Shown here: positions 45,893 to 54,866 of the stretch, one piece after another
How positions within the stretch are numbered: the stretch's first letter is position 1
Layout of the letters: each line of letters begins with the position of its first letter
From: CAZUSO01 sp964622775
GTDB lineage: Bacteria; Bacteroidota; Bacteroidia; Chitinophagales; Chitinophagaceae
Assembly: GCA_964622775.1 (NCBI GenBank)
Contig: CAZUSO010000004.1
Span: 10,877-74,876 of the forward strand
Direction: 5' to 3'
DNA length: 64,000 nucleotides
The notes under the pieces: generated by a model
Told to the model about the DNA's origin: nothing
Databases searched by the model: none
What the model saw: the letters and a program-made list of their open reading frames with translations, nothing else
Position numbers and translations under genes: made by a program

Positions 45893-45911
45893 TTCCTTTT
45901 TAAGAAACCGG

Positions 45912-45943
45912 AATCTCCATCAATTACCTGATGGAGATTTTTT
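45912..45943 (+). terminator. Terminator after the small secreted protein
   Basis: ATCTCCATCA (45913-45922) and TGATGGAGAT (45929-45938), six-base loop, then five more T. It overlaps the spurious 5' part of the next frame, showing that mlaE starts further down. Confidence 0.9.
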
Positions 45944-45990
45944 ATTACGCCGCTTTTTTAAAAATAGCCGTAATTTGCTGTCCGGCAAAA

Positions 45991-46746
45991 ATGATGAGCA
46001 TGATGATTAAATCTTTTTTTTCCCATTTAGGCAGCTATGTCCTGATGCTGAAGGGAATGTTTACGCGACCGGAAAACGGGAAGGTTTACTGGAAGGAGTT
46101 TATGGCTCAATGCAATGATATCGGTATCCGGTCTTTACCTATTGTATTGATTATTTCCGTTTTTCTGGGTGCGGTAATGACTGTGCAGACAGCCTATCAG
46201 CTTATCAGTCCGCTGATTCCCCGGTACGTGCTGGCTCAGGTTGTGCGGGATTCTGTAATCCTGGAACTGGCGCCTACGGTAATCTGCATAGTGCTGGCGG
46301 GTGTTGTGGGTTCAAAGATCGCCTCTGAGTTAGGCAATATGCGGGTGAGCGAGCAAATTGATGCTTTGGAAATTATGGGGATTAACACGAAGTCTTATTT
46401 GGTGATGCCTAAAATTATTTCGGCCGTTATTATGATTCCCTGCCTGATCATTATTGCTATAACACTCAGTCTTTCCGGCGGTTTTGTTACCGGTATGCTC
46501 ACGAATACGATCAGTAGAGACCAGTTTATTTACGGCCTGGTAACGGATTTCCGTACCTTCAACATCACGGTTGCACTTTCCAAAGCATTTGTTTTTGCCT
46601 TTATTATCGCTTCCGTTCCGTCTTACTATGGCTATAACGTACGCGGCGGAGCGCTCGAAATTGGGCGGTCGTCTACAACTGCGGTAATTGTCACCTGCAT
46701 TATGATCCTGCTGGCGGATTATGTGATCACGTTGCTGATGCTGTAA
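45991..46746 (+). CDS. MlaE/YrbE-type lipid ABC transporter permease
   Basis: About 251 residues from ATG 45991 (46003, MIKSFFSHLGSYVL, is equally possible). Five or six membrane segments and the MlaE core are seen: YWKEFMAQCNDIGIRSLPIV near residue 35, VFLGAVMTVQTAYQL, LELAPTVICIVLAG and the coupling segment SELGNMRVSEQIDALEIMGI near 135. MlaE permeases move phospholipids between the membranes together with the MlaF ATPase and an MCE protein MlaD. Neither partner gene follows in this window. Confidence 0.88.
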   Translation: MMSMMIKSFFSHLGSYVLMLKGMFTRPENGKVYWKEFMAQCNDIGIRSLPIVLIISVFLGAVMTVQTAYQLISPLIPRYVLAQVVRDSVILELAPTVICIVLAGVVGSKIASELGNMRVSEQIDALEIMGINTKSYLVMPKIISAVIMIPCLIIIAITLSLSGGFVTGMLTNTISRDQFIYGLVTDFRTFNITVALSKAFVFAFIIASVPSYYGYNVRGGALEIGRSSTTAVIVTCIMILLADYVITLLML

Positions 46747-47088
46747 TAACAGAGGAAGCCGGTAACGTCATCGTGCAATTTTCTTTTTTTAAATAATCAA
46801 ATATAATTTCGACCAAAGAAATACCTGATTGCAAAGTAATTTGACTAAAATTTCTGCATGAAGCATTCTCTTTCAGAATGGTGAAATATCCCAATACGGC
46901 CTGAATTGCGATATGGAAAATATCCGACTATTACAGCAAGGGTTCGGCATTAGGCGCTGCCAATCATAGCTACAACCAACGCTTAGTTCTCAATAGGTAA
47001 TCCGAAAGAAAAATAATATTCTTGAAATGCTGTAACATTTAAGCAAGTCCCGTATCTAAAAGGCGAATTAAATCATTTAACCATTAAA
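46747..47088. other. AT-rich gene-free stretch after mlaE
   Basis: About 340 bases with no credible frame, no ATPase or MCE remnant and no terminator I can defend. Confidence 0.4.
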
Positions 47089-47943
47089 ATGAAAAAGTAC
47101 GCCATTTTAATTATTGCTTTATTGTTCATCGCCTTATGTGCAGATGTATTCGGACAAAACAAATCTCCATATCCATTTAAAGTTCAAAAAACGGGACAAG
47201 GAAAACAATCTATTATTTTCATTCCGGGATTTGCCAGTTCAGGCGATGTATGGAACGAAACGAAAACAAAATTTGAGCCGGAATATACTTGCTATACGCT
47301 TACAATGGCTGGGTTTGCGGGTGTAAAGCCACAAGAAAATGCGACCTTCATTAACTGGGAAAATCGTATCGCCGACTTCATTAAAGACAATAAAATTGAA
47401 AAACCAATCCTTATTGGACACAGTATGGGTGGAGGCCTAGCACTTGCCATCGCTGCGGATTACCCTGATTTGATTAATAAAATCGTAGTAATAGATGCCT
47501 TGCCTTGTCTTGCTGCATTAATGAATCCTTCATTTAAAAGTAAAGATAATAATGATTGTTCGGCTATTGTGAGTCAAATGAGAGACATGAATAACGACCA
47601 GTTTTACCAAATGCAAAGAATGTCAATGCAAAGGCTGATGGCTGATACCACTATGCGGGAAACAGCTGTGGGTTGGAGTATGAAATCGGACCGAAAAACT
47701 TTTGCAGAAATGTATTGCGACTTTTCAAACACCGATTTAAGGGGAAAAATTAAAGCCATACAATGTCCCGCACTCGTCTTACTAGAGTCTTATTTCGCTA
47801 CTTTGAAGCCCAATATTGAAGAGCAATACAACAACTTGAAAACTGTCCATTTTCAATATGCAGACAAAGGGTTACACTTCATTATGTTTGACGCCAAAGA
47901 TTGGTATTTCATGCAACTCTTAAATTTTATCCCTGTTAAGTAA
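47089..47943 (+). CDS. Exported alpha/beta hydrolase in ECF-sigma operon
   Basis: A 284-residue protein with a Sec signal (AILIIALLFIALCADVFG then Q). The hydrolase fold shows IIFIPGFASSGDVW near residue 44, the nucleophile elbow LIGHSMGGGLALAIA near 107, the acid region around CPALVLLES and the His in DKGLHFIMFD near 264. The stop and the start of the sigma-factor gene overlap (TAATG), so it is the first gene of a three-gene operon. Its AT content is visibly higher than that of the surrounding core genes. Substrate unknown. Confidence 0.85.
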   Translation: MKKYAILIIALLFIALCADVFGQNKSPYPFKVQKTGQGKQSIIFIPGFASSGDVWNETKTKFEPEYTCYTLTMAGFAGVKPQENATFINWENRIADFIKDNKIEKPILIGHSMGGGLALAIAADYPDLINKIVVIDALPCLAALMNPSFKSKDNNDCSAIVSQMRDMNNDQFYQMQRMSMQRLMADTTMRETAVGWSMKSDRKTFAEMYCDFSNTDLRGKIKAIQCPALVLLESYFATLKPNIEEQYNNLKTVHFQYADKGLHFIMFDAKDWYFMQLLNFIPVK

Positions 47944-48413
47944 TGCAGTTTGAAGAAATATATAACACCTATTGGCAAAAAATATTTCGGCTGTGTATGG
48001 GCTATGTGAACAATATTGAAGCAGCACAGGATTTAACGCAGGAAACATTCATTATTGTCTGGCAACAATTGCATAAGTTCAGAAATGAATCCGACATGGG
48101 TACCTGGATTTTCAGAATTGCTTCCAACAATTGTTTACGGCAAATAGAGAAAGATAAACGTATGATAAGAACCGGATTGCCCGTACAATTGAAAGAAGAT
48201 AAAACGGAATCTATTGAACCGCAAATTCAATTACTTTATCAATTTATAGCTGAACTACCCGAAACAGACCGCATAATCATTTCATTAGAACTGGAAGATG
48301 TGAAACAAACCGAAATCGCAAATATTACCGGGCTTTCTGAAGCCAATATCAGGGTAAAAATTCATCGTATCAAAGAAAAACTAACACAAAAATTTAAAGT
48401 AAATGCAACATGA
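47943..48413 (+). CDS. ECF-type RNA polymerase sigma factor
   Basis: A 156-residue sigma-70 family protein. Region 2 is seen as QKIFRLCMGYVNNIEAAQDL then TQETFIIVWQQLHKFRNES. Region 4 is a helix-turn-helix with LPETDRIIISLELEDVKQTE then NITGLSEANIRVKIHRIKEK. It is shorter than housekeeping sigma factors, and the gene for a membrane protein overlaps its 3' end by 11 bases, as expected for a sigma/anti-sigma pair. Confidence 0.9.
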   Translation: MQFEEIYNTYWQKIFRLCMGYVNNIEAAQDLTQETFIIVWQQLHKFRNESDMGTWIFRIASNNCLRQIEKDKRMIRTGLPVQLKEDKTESIEPQIQLLYQFIAELPETDRIIISLELEDVKQTEIANITGLSEANIRVKIHRIKEKLTQKFKVNAT

Positions 48414-48996
48414 AATTGACTTTAAAAACATTTGGCAACAACAAAAAATTAGCCCGCCCGACATACAAGGATTGTTCGCAAAACTGAAACAGTTCAGGAA
48501 ACAAAATGTATTGAAATTGATTTTTCTCAATATAGCACTGACAGGCACTTGCGGCTTCATTATTTATATCTGGCTACATTATCAGCCGCAGTTTATCAGC
48601 ACAAAAATCGGCATTGTTTTAGTCATTTTAGCTATGGTAATTTATCTGATTGCTTACAACAAACAGTTGCTACTATTAAAAGCGTTGAACGGTAATCAAA
48701 GCAATACCGACTATTTGCAAAATCTGATTGCACTCAAGCGCAACCAGAAGCATTTACAAACCACTATGCTGAATTTGTATTTTCTATTACTTTCCTCAGG
48801 TATTTGCTTGTATATGTATGAGTTCGCCTTACAAATGGTCAAACTTTGGAGTATAGTTGCTTATGCCGCAACTTTATCCTGGATTGCTTTTCATTGGTTT
48901 TTTACCAGGCCTAAAACAATCAAAAAGCAGCAACAAAAAATTGATGAACTCATTAACAGGTTTGAAGCTGTAAACAAATATTTGAAGGACGAATAA
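48403..48996 (+). CDS. Membrane protein, possible anti-sigma factor
   Basis: A 197-residue protein with a short cytoplasmic N-terminus (FKNIWQQQKISPPDIQGLFA) and about four membrane helices: LKLIFLNIALTGTCGFIIYI, IGIVLVILAMVIYLIAY, LNLYFLLLSSGICLYMYEFA and LWSIVAYAATLSWIAFHWFF, then a charged tail. There is no zinc-binding anti-sigma signature. Overlap with the ECF sigma gene makes a regulatory partner likely (inference). Confidence 0.7.
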   Translation: MQHEIDFKNIWQQQKISPPDIQGLFAKLKQFRKQNVLKLIFLNIALTGTCGFIIYIWLHYQPQFISTKIGIVLVILAMVIYLIAYNKQLLLLKALNGNQSNTDYLQNLIALKRNQKHLQTTMLNLYFLLLSSGICLYMYEFALQMVKLWSIVAYAATLSWIAFHWFFTRPKTIKKQQQKIDELINRFEAVNKYLKDE

Positions 48997-49378
48997 AAGA
49001 CTTCCGCAATAACTAAGTCGTTATTTTCTCTGTAATACGAATCACATGTGACCTTTTTGAACAAAAACTTTCAGCAATCTCGTTCATATTATCGAATACC
49101 GGAAGTTTTATCGTGACGGAACCGGACAATATGAAGTTGTTTTTTACACTGCATTGCTGAAAAGATAAACCCCGCTTTCAGAAAGTTTCCCCTCCTTTGC
49201 ATTGAGCAGCATTTAGCATAGCAAATTATTTATGCACCAATAACATTTCGATTTGGACATCTGGTGTCCTTATAGACAAACATCAGCAGGACAGAACAAC
49301 CATGCATGGCATTACGCCTATTTTCAACAACGAATAAATTTTTTAAAAAAATAGGGAACCAAAAGGTTACGCATATAT
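48997..49378. other. Gene-free stretch between ECF operon and transposase remnant
   Basis: About 380 AT-rich bases with no recognisable frame; probably decayed sequence around the transposase fragment. Confidence 0.4.
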
Positions 49379-49714
49379 TTACAACCAAAGACTTGCACAT
49401 TTTGACCGCTTGCGAATTAATAAATTCTCCATGAAATACATCCCATAGAAACGCAACGCTTTCATATTCTCTCTTACTGACTTTGAGTTTTTTTCATGTC
49501 CCTTATAGTCTAATTGGACGGTTACCTTCAGGCCGCTTTGGGTGATGGTGGTTGAAATAATATCTATTACAAATTGAATATCCACCAGAGGCTTAGCCTT
49601 CCAGTTCATGGAAATATGGGAAAATATCGGGCATAGCGGAGGAATCCAAAAATCTTCTATTCCAGACAGCCCGCTAAGGTACCCTACCTGCTTCGTAAAA
49701 GCCCTTTCATACAC
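49379..49714 (-). pseudogene. Remnant of an ISAzo13-type transposase (C-terminal part)
   Basis: A 111-codon frame whose middle section, FSHISMNWKAKPLVDIQFVI then STTITQSGLKVTVQLDYKGH, closely follows the C-terminal region of ISAzo13-family DDE transposases as I know them (typically IEHRLFSHISMNWxGxPL and TxTGLKV). The preceding catalytic part is absent, the reading before FSHIS does not match, and no inverted repeats were found. It is a dead fragment. Confidence 0.6.
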
Positions 49715-49913
49715 TACATGATTTTCATCCCCACGGGATAACGGGGCTTCAGGTCGCCTCTTTTTACCGGATAGCTCTCATCAGATTCGGATGCTCATTT
49801 TCCCATTCCGAATCAAAAAAACACGTCTTCAATAAGTAGTGGTTTGAAGCAAGCAAAGCCCTTGCTAATTTTAGGGCAATTCATTATCTGCAAACCAAAT
49901 AAAACGAAAACGT

Positions 49914-51029
49914 ATGCTTAAACATTACAAAAAACAAATCAGCGGAATACTTTTGGGAATCGCTTTGCTGTGTTCCCAGCAACTTTACGCCAATGTGCAG
50001 GTCATTATGGCGGGCGGCTCCAGCGGAATGAGCTTTATACCATCATCGGGCGTTACACTCAGCCTGGGTGATACTGTCGTATGGATATGGGATAACGGGC
50101 TTCACACGACTACCAGCACCACCATACCCGCCGGTGCCACACCCTGGGATGAAGTGATTTCATCCTCCAGCCCCTCCTATATGTATGTCCCAACTGTTCC
50201 CGGAATCTACAATTATAAATGCATACCGCACGAATCCATGGGTATGACAGGTTCATTTACCGTCTGTAGCCCGCCAGCTGTACCAGCCATAAGCCCTGCG
50301 GATCCCGTAATAGCCTGCGCCGGAGATTCCGCAAGCCTGTTGTCGGCATCCTCAGAGGCAGGAGCCACATTTCAATGGAACTTAAATGGGAATCCGATAA
50401 ATGAAGCAACGAATCCGCAATTATTGCCGGACGAATCGGGAAGCTATACCTGCACGGTTACGAATCCTTGCGGCAGTGCTACTTCCGATGCCGTTTCCGT
50501 TACCTTAGAGCCGGCGCCTTCACCTGCATTTTCATTTACAGTGAATAATATGCAGGCCATATTCAGTAATACTACAGCGGATACCGCAGCTATCACCTGG
50601 TTGTGGGATTTTGGAGACGGCGACACAGATACCGGCACGAATACGCAGCATACTTATGTAGTATCGGGAAATTATACGGTTGTTTTGACCGCTACCTTTA
50701 CTACCGGAAGCAATTGTGCCGGCATGGCAAATGCTGTGGTAGCCATTGGCAATGTAGGTATTAAGGATTTCCCCGGAAATGACGAAGGCGACTATATAGT
50801 CAGCCCTAACCCGGCCTCGGACTATCTGAATATCCGCGTTCCATCCACCACCATCCTAACAGCCGGCATCTATGATTATACAGGAAGAATCGTCATGCCG
50901 ATGAAATCGATGAGTCCGCAACAGGGGATCCTCAGCATAGACATCAACAGGCTGAAACCGGGTAATTATCTGACCCTGATTCGTGTCAGGGACAAAGTGA
51001 TCGTTAGAAAATTCACCCTGGTTCGTTAG
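49914..51029 (+). CDS. Secreted cupredoxin-Ig-PKD protein with T9SS type A sorting domain
   Basis: A 371-residue modular protein. After a signal peptide (LGIALLCSQQLYA) comes a plastocyanin-like domain: LGDTVVWIWDNGLHTTTST, and YNYKCIPHESMGMTGSFTV, giving a His, Cys, His, Met set that matches a type 1 copper site (about residues 62, 102, 105, 110). Then an Ig-like domain (GATFQWNLNGNPI, SGSYTCTVTNPCG), a PKD domain (ITWLWDFGDGDTDTG near 225) and a C-terminal type A sorting domain (VSPNPASDYLNI, then IDINRLKPGNYLTLIRV). It should be exported by the type IX system and bind copper at the cell surface. Confidence 0.85.
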   Translation: MLKHYKKQISGILLGIALLCSQQLYANVQVIMAGGSSGMSFIPSSGVTLSLGDTVVWIWDNGLHTTTSTTIPAGATPWDEVISSSSPSYMYVPTVPGIYNYKCIPHESMGMTGSFTVCSPPAVPAISPADPVIACAGDSASLLSASSEAGATFQWNLNGNPINEATNPQLLPDESGSYTCTVTNPCGSATSDAVSVTLEPAPSPAFSFTVNNMQAIFSNTTADTAAITWLWDFGDGDTDTGTNTQHTYVVSGNYTVVLTATFTTGSNCAGMANAVVAIGNVGIKDFPGNDEGDYIVSPNPASDYLNIRVPSTTILTAGIYDYTGRIVMPMKSMSPQQGILSIDINRLKPGNYLTLIRVRDKVIVRKFTLVR

Positions 51030-51105
51030 CCTTCGGAATGAAATTTGAGCGTGCAGCCACCTTTAAGTAAAGCTCGTACTACAATGCATAAGATTGCTTC
51101 ATGCA

Positions 51106-51146
51106 AAAAATCCTGTCAGATTACCCCCTAATCTGACAGGATTTTT
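51106..51146. terminator. Very strong terminator after the cupredoxin gene
   Basis: An 18-bp perfect stem, AAAAATCCTGTCAGATTA with its complement, closed by a CCCCC loop, and T-runs on both strands. Confidence 0.95.
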
Positions 51147-51262
51147 CTTAATAGATGGCGGTTCAATTGTCGTTGTTTTTTACAAAACTCATCATTGGCA
51201 GACAAGAAGCCATGAGACCATCTCCCAACAACAATATTCATCCCTTATGCTGAATGATTATT

Positions 51263-52063
51263 TCAACCGGAGGCAGGTTTCCTGCTGATGACGGCATACA
51301 GGCAGGTTGTTACGAAATTGCGCAGCACAGGTATATCACCGAGGACCGGTATTTTACCCCGTGTTTTAATTTTGAATTTTATTTCATAATTCGGATTGAT
51401 GAAATACGGCGTTTTCAGTCTGAACTGATAGCCGGCCTGAACCACGGCTCTTTCAAAACGCTCTATGCTGATACCGGTTTTCTTAATGTCAGTAAATTCG
51501 CTGATATTATGTTCGCTTTCTCCGCTTTTTTTCAGCATGTACCGATAAAGCCTCATAGGTAAAAGATGAAGAAACGGCGCATGACGAATCCATTTGATAC
51601 CGGAGATCTGCTGATGCCCGCCAAAAGGCATTTGCCAGGGGGGAAATCCAAAAAAGATGACACCATCTTCCTTCAAAAACCGTTTTACAAAACCCATAAA
51701 TTTTTCCTGATCGGGAATATGCTCAATTACATCGCGCATCATGATGATGTCGAAGGTTCCGGTCTCTTCTGCCACAGTATTATAAATATTTTTGTATATA
51801 AACTTTGGCATCCGGATTCCCGGAATTTCCCGGAAAATTTCTCCTGCAATCTGAATCCGGCCGGCGTCTAAATCCACACCCACACACTCGCATTGCATTT
51901 GGGCAAAAGGCAGCAGGTTGCCACCTTCGCCGCAGCCGATTTCCAAAACCCGACTGCCGGCATCAATCTTTTTCACCTGTTCAATATAAGGAATTACAAA
52001 CCGGCGGGTAGTATGCGATTGCTCGTCAAAATATAGTTTACGGTTGAAATAGCGTTCGTGCAT
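51263..52063 (-). CDS. Class I SAM-dependent methyltransferase
   Basis: A 266-residue protein starting MHERYFNRKLYFDEQSHTTR; the frame open to 52144 has no family support. SAM-binding motifs are VLEIGCGEGGNLLPFA near residue 46 and CVGVDLDAGRIQIA near 66, with FDIIMMRDVIEHIPDQEKF near 110 and DGVIFFGFPPW following. It resembles methyltransferases that act on small metabolites or cell-surface sugars. The C-terminal third is unassigned. No operon partner is seen. Confidence 0.82.
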   Translation of the reverse strand: MHERYFNRKLYFDEQSHTTRRFVIPYIEQVKKIDAGSRVLEIGCGEGGNLLPFAQMQCECVGVDLDAGRIQIAGEIFREIPGIRMPKFIYKNIYNTVAEETGTFDIIMMRDVIEHIPDQEKFMGFVKRFLKEDGVIFFGFPPWQMPFGGHQQISGIKWIRHAPFLHLLPMRLYRYMLKKSGESEHNISEFTDIKKTGISIERFERAVVQAGYQFRLKTPYFINPNYEIKFKIKTRGKIPVLGDIPVLRNFVTTCLYAVISRKPASG

Positions 52064-52294
52064 TATTATATTCTTGCGTGCCGTGGGTAAAAGTAAAAAA
52101 CATCGGCAAAATATCCGGATAAAAATTTTCAGGGTGGCATCCAAAATTGCCGTACTATAATGACGTTGTATTTTTTGTTATTATCAAAGTGTCGTCATTC
52201 CGAAAAGGAAATTCCAAATTACGCTTAATCTGATCAGTATTCTCGCGTGGAGCAATTTAGACTGCGCCCATTTTCAGCACCTTTTGAGGAATAA

Positions 52295-52329
52295 AAAAAC
52301 AGTTGCATCTGGCGGGCACAACTGTTTTT
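52295..52329. terminator. Terminator after gdhA
   Basis: AAAAACAGTTG (52295-52305) and CAACTGTTTTT (52319-52329) with a 13-base loop, 25 bases past the gdhA stop on the minus strand. Confidence 0.88.
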
Positions 52330-52353
52330 CGCTATAAGCAATAAGAGAAAAGA

Positions 52354-53796
52354 TTAAGGGAAAATACCCAATTCTTCATAAGCTACGCCAACTTTATTGA
52401 TGGAGCAGATAAAGGCAGCCGTACGCATATCTTCGACGCCGTTAGTTGATTTGAAGGTTTCGCGAATCTCATTGTAGGACCCGATCATCGTATCTTCAAG
52501 GCCGGAATATACCAGATCCACTTCATCCGGGCCGTGTAACAATATCTGCCGTTCAGTTTCATTCACACGTTGTCCGGTCAGGGCTTCCATAGAGCGTACA
52601 ATCTCGGCATACTGGTTTTCGCTAAAGCGCTTTTCCAGACGGCCGTATCGTACGTGGCTGAGATTTTTTAACCATTCAAAATAAGAAACCGTAACCCCGC
52701 CTGCATTCAGGTACATATCCGGGACTACTACGATACCTTTTTTATTCAGGATAACATCCGCATCGGGAGTAATCGGGCCATTTGCCGCTTCACCGATAAT
52801 CTTCGCTTTGATATTGGCGGCATTTCCACCATGTATCACGCTTTCTAATGCAGCAGGAATCAAGATGTCACATTCCAGCTCCAGCGTATCCGCACTAACC
52901 GGGATATTCTGTGCGCCGGGGAAGTTCAGGATGGATTTTGTTTCGCGGCGGTGCTGCATCACCTTTTCCAAATCCAGCCCGTTCTCATTATAGATACCGC
53001 CTTCGTATTCGGCAAGGCCAATCAGGATGGCGCCACCCTGCTGGAAGTATTTGGCAGCATGATAGCCTACATTTCCCAATCCTTGTACAACCACTTTTTT
53101 GCCGGCAATACCGGTGGTAAGCCCCAGGTCCTTCATATCTTCAGTATTGCCTACCATTTCCCGAATGCCATAATAGACACCCAGGCCGGTGGCTTCGGTA
53201 CGGCCACGAACGCCGCCCTGAGCTATGGGCTTTCCGGTAACGCAAGCCTGTGAGTTCAGCTCTCCCGGATTTAGCGATGCATAGGTATCTACGATCCAGC
53301 TCATTTCGCGTGCACCGGTTCCATAATCCGGAGCCGGTACATCAATGCCCGGTCCGATGAAATTTTTCTTGGCCAGCTCGGAAGTATAACGACGGGTGAT
53401 TTTTTCTAATTCAAATGAGGTGTATTTTTTAGGATCAATTCTAATACCGCCTTTACCGCCTCCAAAAGGAACATTCACAATAGCGCATTTGTAAGTCATT
53501 AATGCGGCTAACGCCATTACCTCGTCCTGGTTAACTTCCAGGCTGTACCGGATACCGCCTTTACAGGGCAGTTTGTGATGGGAGTGTTGCACGCGATAGG
53601 CTTCGATTACTTCCACATTATCGCCGATGCGAACGGGAAATTTAATCCGAAGAATGGAGTTGCAGGCCTTGATTTGTTCTAAGATTCCCTTTTCGAAACG
53701 GGTAAACTTTGCAGCTTTATCAAAATTGCGCTCAACGCCTTGAAAAAAGCTGTATTCCTGATGAGTATCAGATGCTGTAGCTGTTGATATTGACAT
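52354..53796 (-). CDS. gdhA: Glutamate dehydrogenase (Glu/Leu/Phe/Val family)
   Basis: A 480-residue dehydrogenase. The substrate site is SHHKLPCKGGIRYSLEVNQD near residue 74, with the catalytic lysine region FGGGKGGIRIDPKKY near 112, PGIDVPAPDYGTGAREMSWI near 150, the NAD(P)-binding VVQGLGNVGYHAAKYF near 230 and PDMYLNAGGVTVSYFEW near 365. It interconverts glutamate and 2-oxoglutarate plus ammonia. Cofactor preference is not decided here. Confidence 0.95.
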   Translation of the reverse strand: MSISTATASDTHQEYSFFQGVERNFDKAAKFTRFEKGILEQIKACNSILRIKFPVRIGDNVEVIEAYRVQHSHHKLPCKGGIRYSLEVNQDEVMALAALMTYKCAIVNVPFGGGKGGIRIDPKKYTSFELEKITRRYTSELAKKNFIGPGIDVPAPDYGTGAREMSWIVDTYASLNPGELNSQACVTGKPIAQGGVRGRTEATGLGVYYGIREMVGNTEDMKDLGLTTGIAGKKVVVQGLGNVGYHAAKYFQQGGAILIGLAEYEGGIYNENGLDLEKVMQHRRETKSILNFPGAQNIPVSADTLELECDILIPAALESVIHGGNAANIKAKIIGEAANGPITPDADVILNKKGIVVVPDMYLNAGGVTVSYFEWLKNLSHVRYGRLEKRFSENQYAEIVRSMEALTGQRVNETERQILLHGPDEVDLVYSGLEDTMIGSYNEIRETFKSTNGVEDMRTAAFICSINKVGVAYEELGIFP

Positions 53797-53822
53797 GTTT
53801 TTTTAAATGAAAAATGGTTAGT

Positions 53823-54068
53823 TTATTTTTTTTCTGAAGATTCTTTTTCGATTTTTTTTATTCGCCTGTCCAGGTAGATCAGGAATAATATTATGCCGGC
53901 AAAAATAGTAGAAATTACTAATACCACAACATATATTTTACCGTTGGCACGCATGCCATCTGCGGTGTTGGCGTTAGCCTGAGCAAAGCTGAAAAGCGGG
54001 CTCAGCAGAGCTGACAGGATCAGCAGACTGCTATTTAAAAACGTCCGTCTTCCCGGTAAGATCTGCAT
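53823..54068 (-). CDS. CcmD-like small membrane protein
   Basis: An 81-residue protein with an N-terminal hydrophobic segment (LNSSLLILSALLSPLFSFAQ) and a second helix (IYVVVLVISTIFAGIILFLI) followed by the charged tail YLDRRIKKIEKESS. This is the CcmD pattern of Bacteroidota (one helix then an RxKKIE-type coil). It overlaps the ccmC-like gene by 38 bases, which strengthens the assignment. CcmD supports release of heme-loaded CcmE. Confidence 0.72.
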   Translation of the reverse strand: MQILPGRRTFLNSSLLILSALLSPLFSFAQANANTADGMRANGKIYVVVLVISTIFAGIILFLIYLDRRIKKIEKESSEKK

Positions 54069-54747
54069 AGATGATGTCTTTTTTAGTAATGAAATTAATT
54101 CGGATTAACAAGGTGGTTATCCATATTGAAAGGAGTATCCATCCTAAAACGGCAGGCCAGAAAACCAAGCGCATCATGGCATCCAGATTATCAGGATCGG
54201 CCGGGTTGTTTCCGTTGCTTCCCGGATGCAGCGATTCTACCATCCGGGGGATGATAAAGATAAGCGGGAACATCAGTGCGCAGGCAAAGATGTTATACAC
54301 TGCGGAAATTCTGGCTCGCTTGTCGTAATCGGTGATGGATCCGCGCAACACAAGATATGCCATATATATCAACATGCACAGGGCAGCACATAATTGTTTC
54401 GGATCGCCGGTCCACAGGAAGCTGGCCTGTTGCGTATCGGCAGGCCAGGTGTAATAAGCCCATTCCATGCCGGTAATCATCCCCAGAATGCTGAAGAGTA
54501 CGCCCACACTGGCAAAGCATAAAGCATACAAATCATCAATGAGGTTATTGCTGCGCAGATATTTAATGGAGTAGAAAACGGAAATCACAAACAACACCAC
54601 CATGCTGAACCACATCGGCACGTGAAAGTAGAGATTGCGAATGCTTTCATGTACAATGGGCAGCCGGGGAACCGGGAGCAGAAAACCACCGGTTACTGCA
54701 AAGGAAAGCAAAAGGATACTCAGAATTTTCCACCAGTATTTTCGCAT
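54031..54747 (-). CDS. ccmC: Cytochrome c biogenesis protein CcmC/CcsA-like
   Basis: A 238-residue protein with six membrane helices. Conserved heme-handling features are IRNLYFHVPMWFSMVVLFVI near residue 36 (His), and the periplasmic tryptophan-rich segment MEWAYYTWPADT then ASFLWTGDPKQL near 95. It would present heme to CcmE in cytochrome c maturation. ccmA, ccmB, ccmE and ccmF are not in the window. A TACCTTTG promoter box is at 54788-54795. Confidence 0.86.
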   Translation of the reverse strand: MRKYWWKILSILLLSFAVTGGFLLPVPRLPIVHESIRNLYFHVPMWFSMVVLFVISVFYSIKYLRSNNLIDDLYALCFASVGVLFSILGMITGMEWAYYTWPADTQQASFLWTGDPKQLCAALCMLIYMAYLVLRGSITDYDKRARISAVYNIFACALMFPLIFIIPRMVESLHPGSNGNNPADPDNLDAMMRLVFWPAVLGWILLSIWITTLLIRINFITKKDIIYADLTGKTDVFK

Positions 54748-54787
54748 TATTACTGCAAGTAGAATGGTTGTTGAATGAATGTAGGGG

Positions 54788-54795
54788 CAAAGGTA
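54788..54795 (-). promoter_or_regulatory. Promoter -7 box (TACCTTTG) of ccmC-ccmD
   Basis: Exact TAnnTTTG on the minus strand, 40 bases before the ccmC ATG. Its presence shows that ccmC is the first gene of its transcript. Confidence 0.55.
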
Positions 54796-54866
54796 GGATA
54801 AAGCATATTACAATTGTTTAGAAAAAAGTAATTTTTAAAATAATCCATGCAGCATGCATTAAGAGG

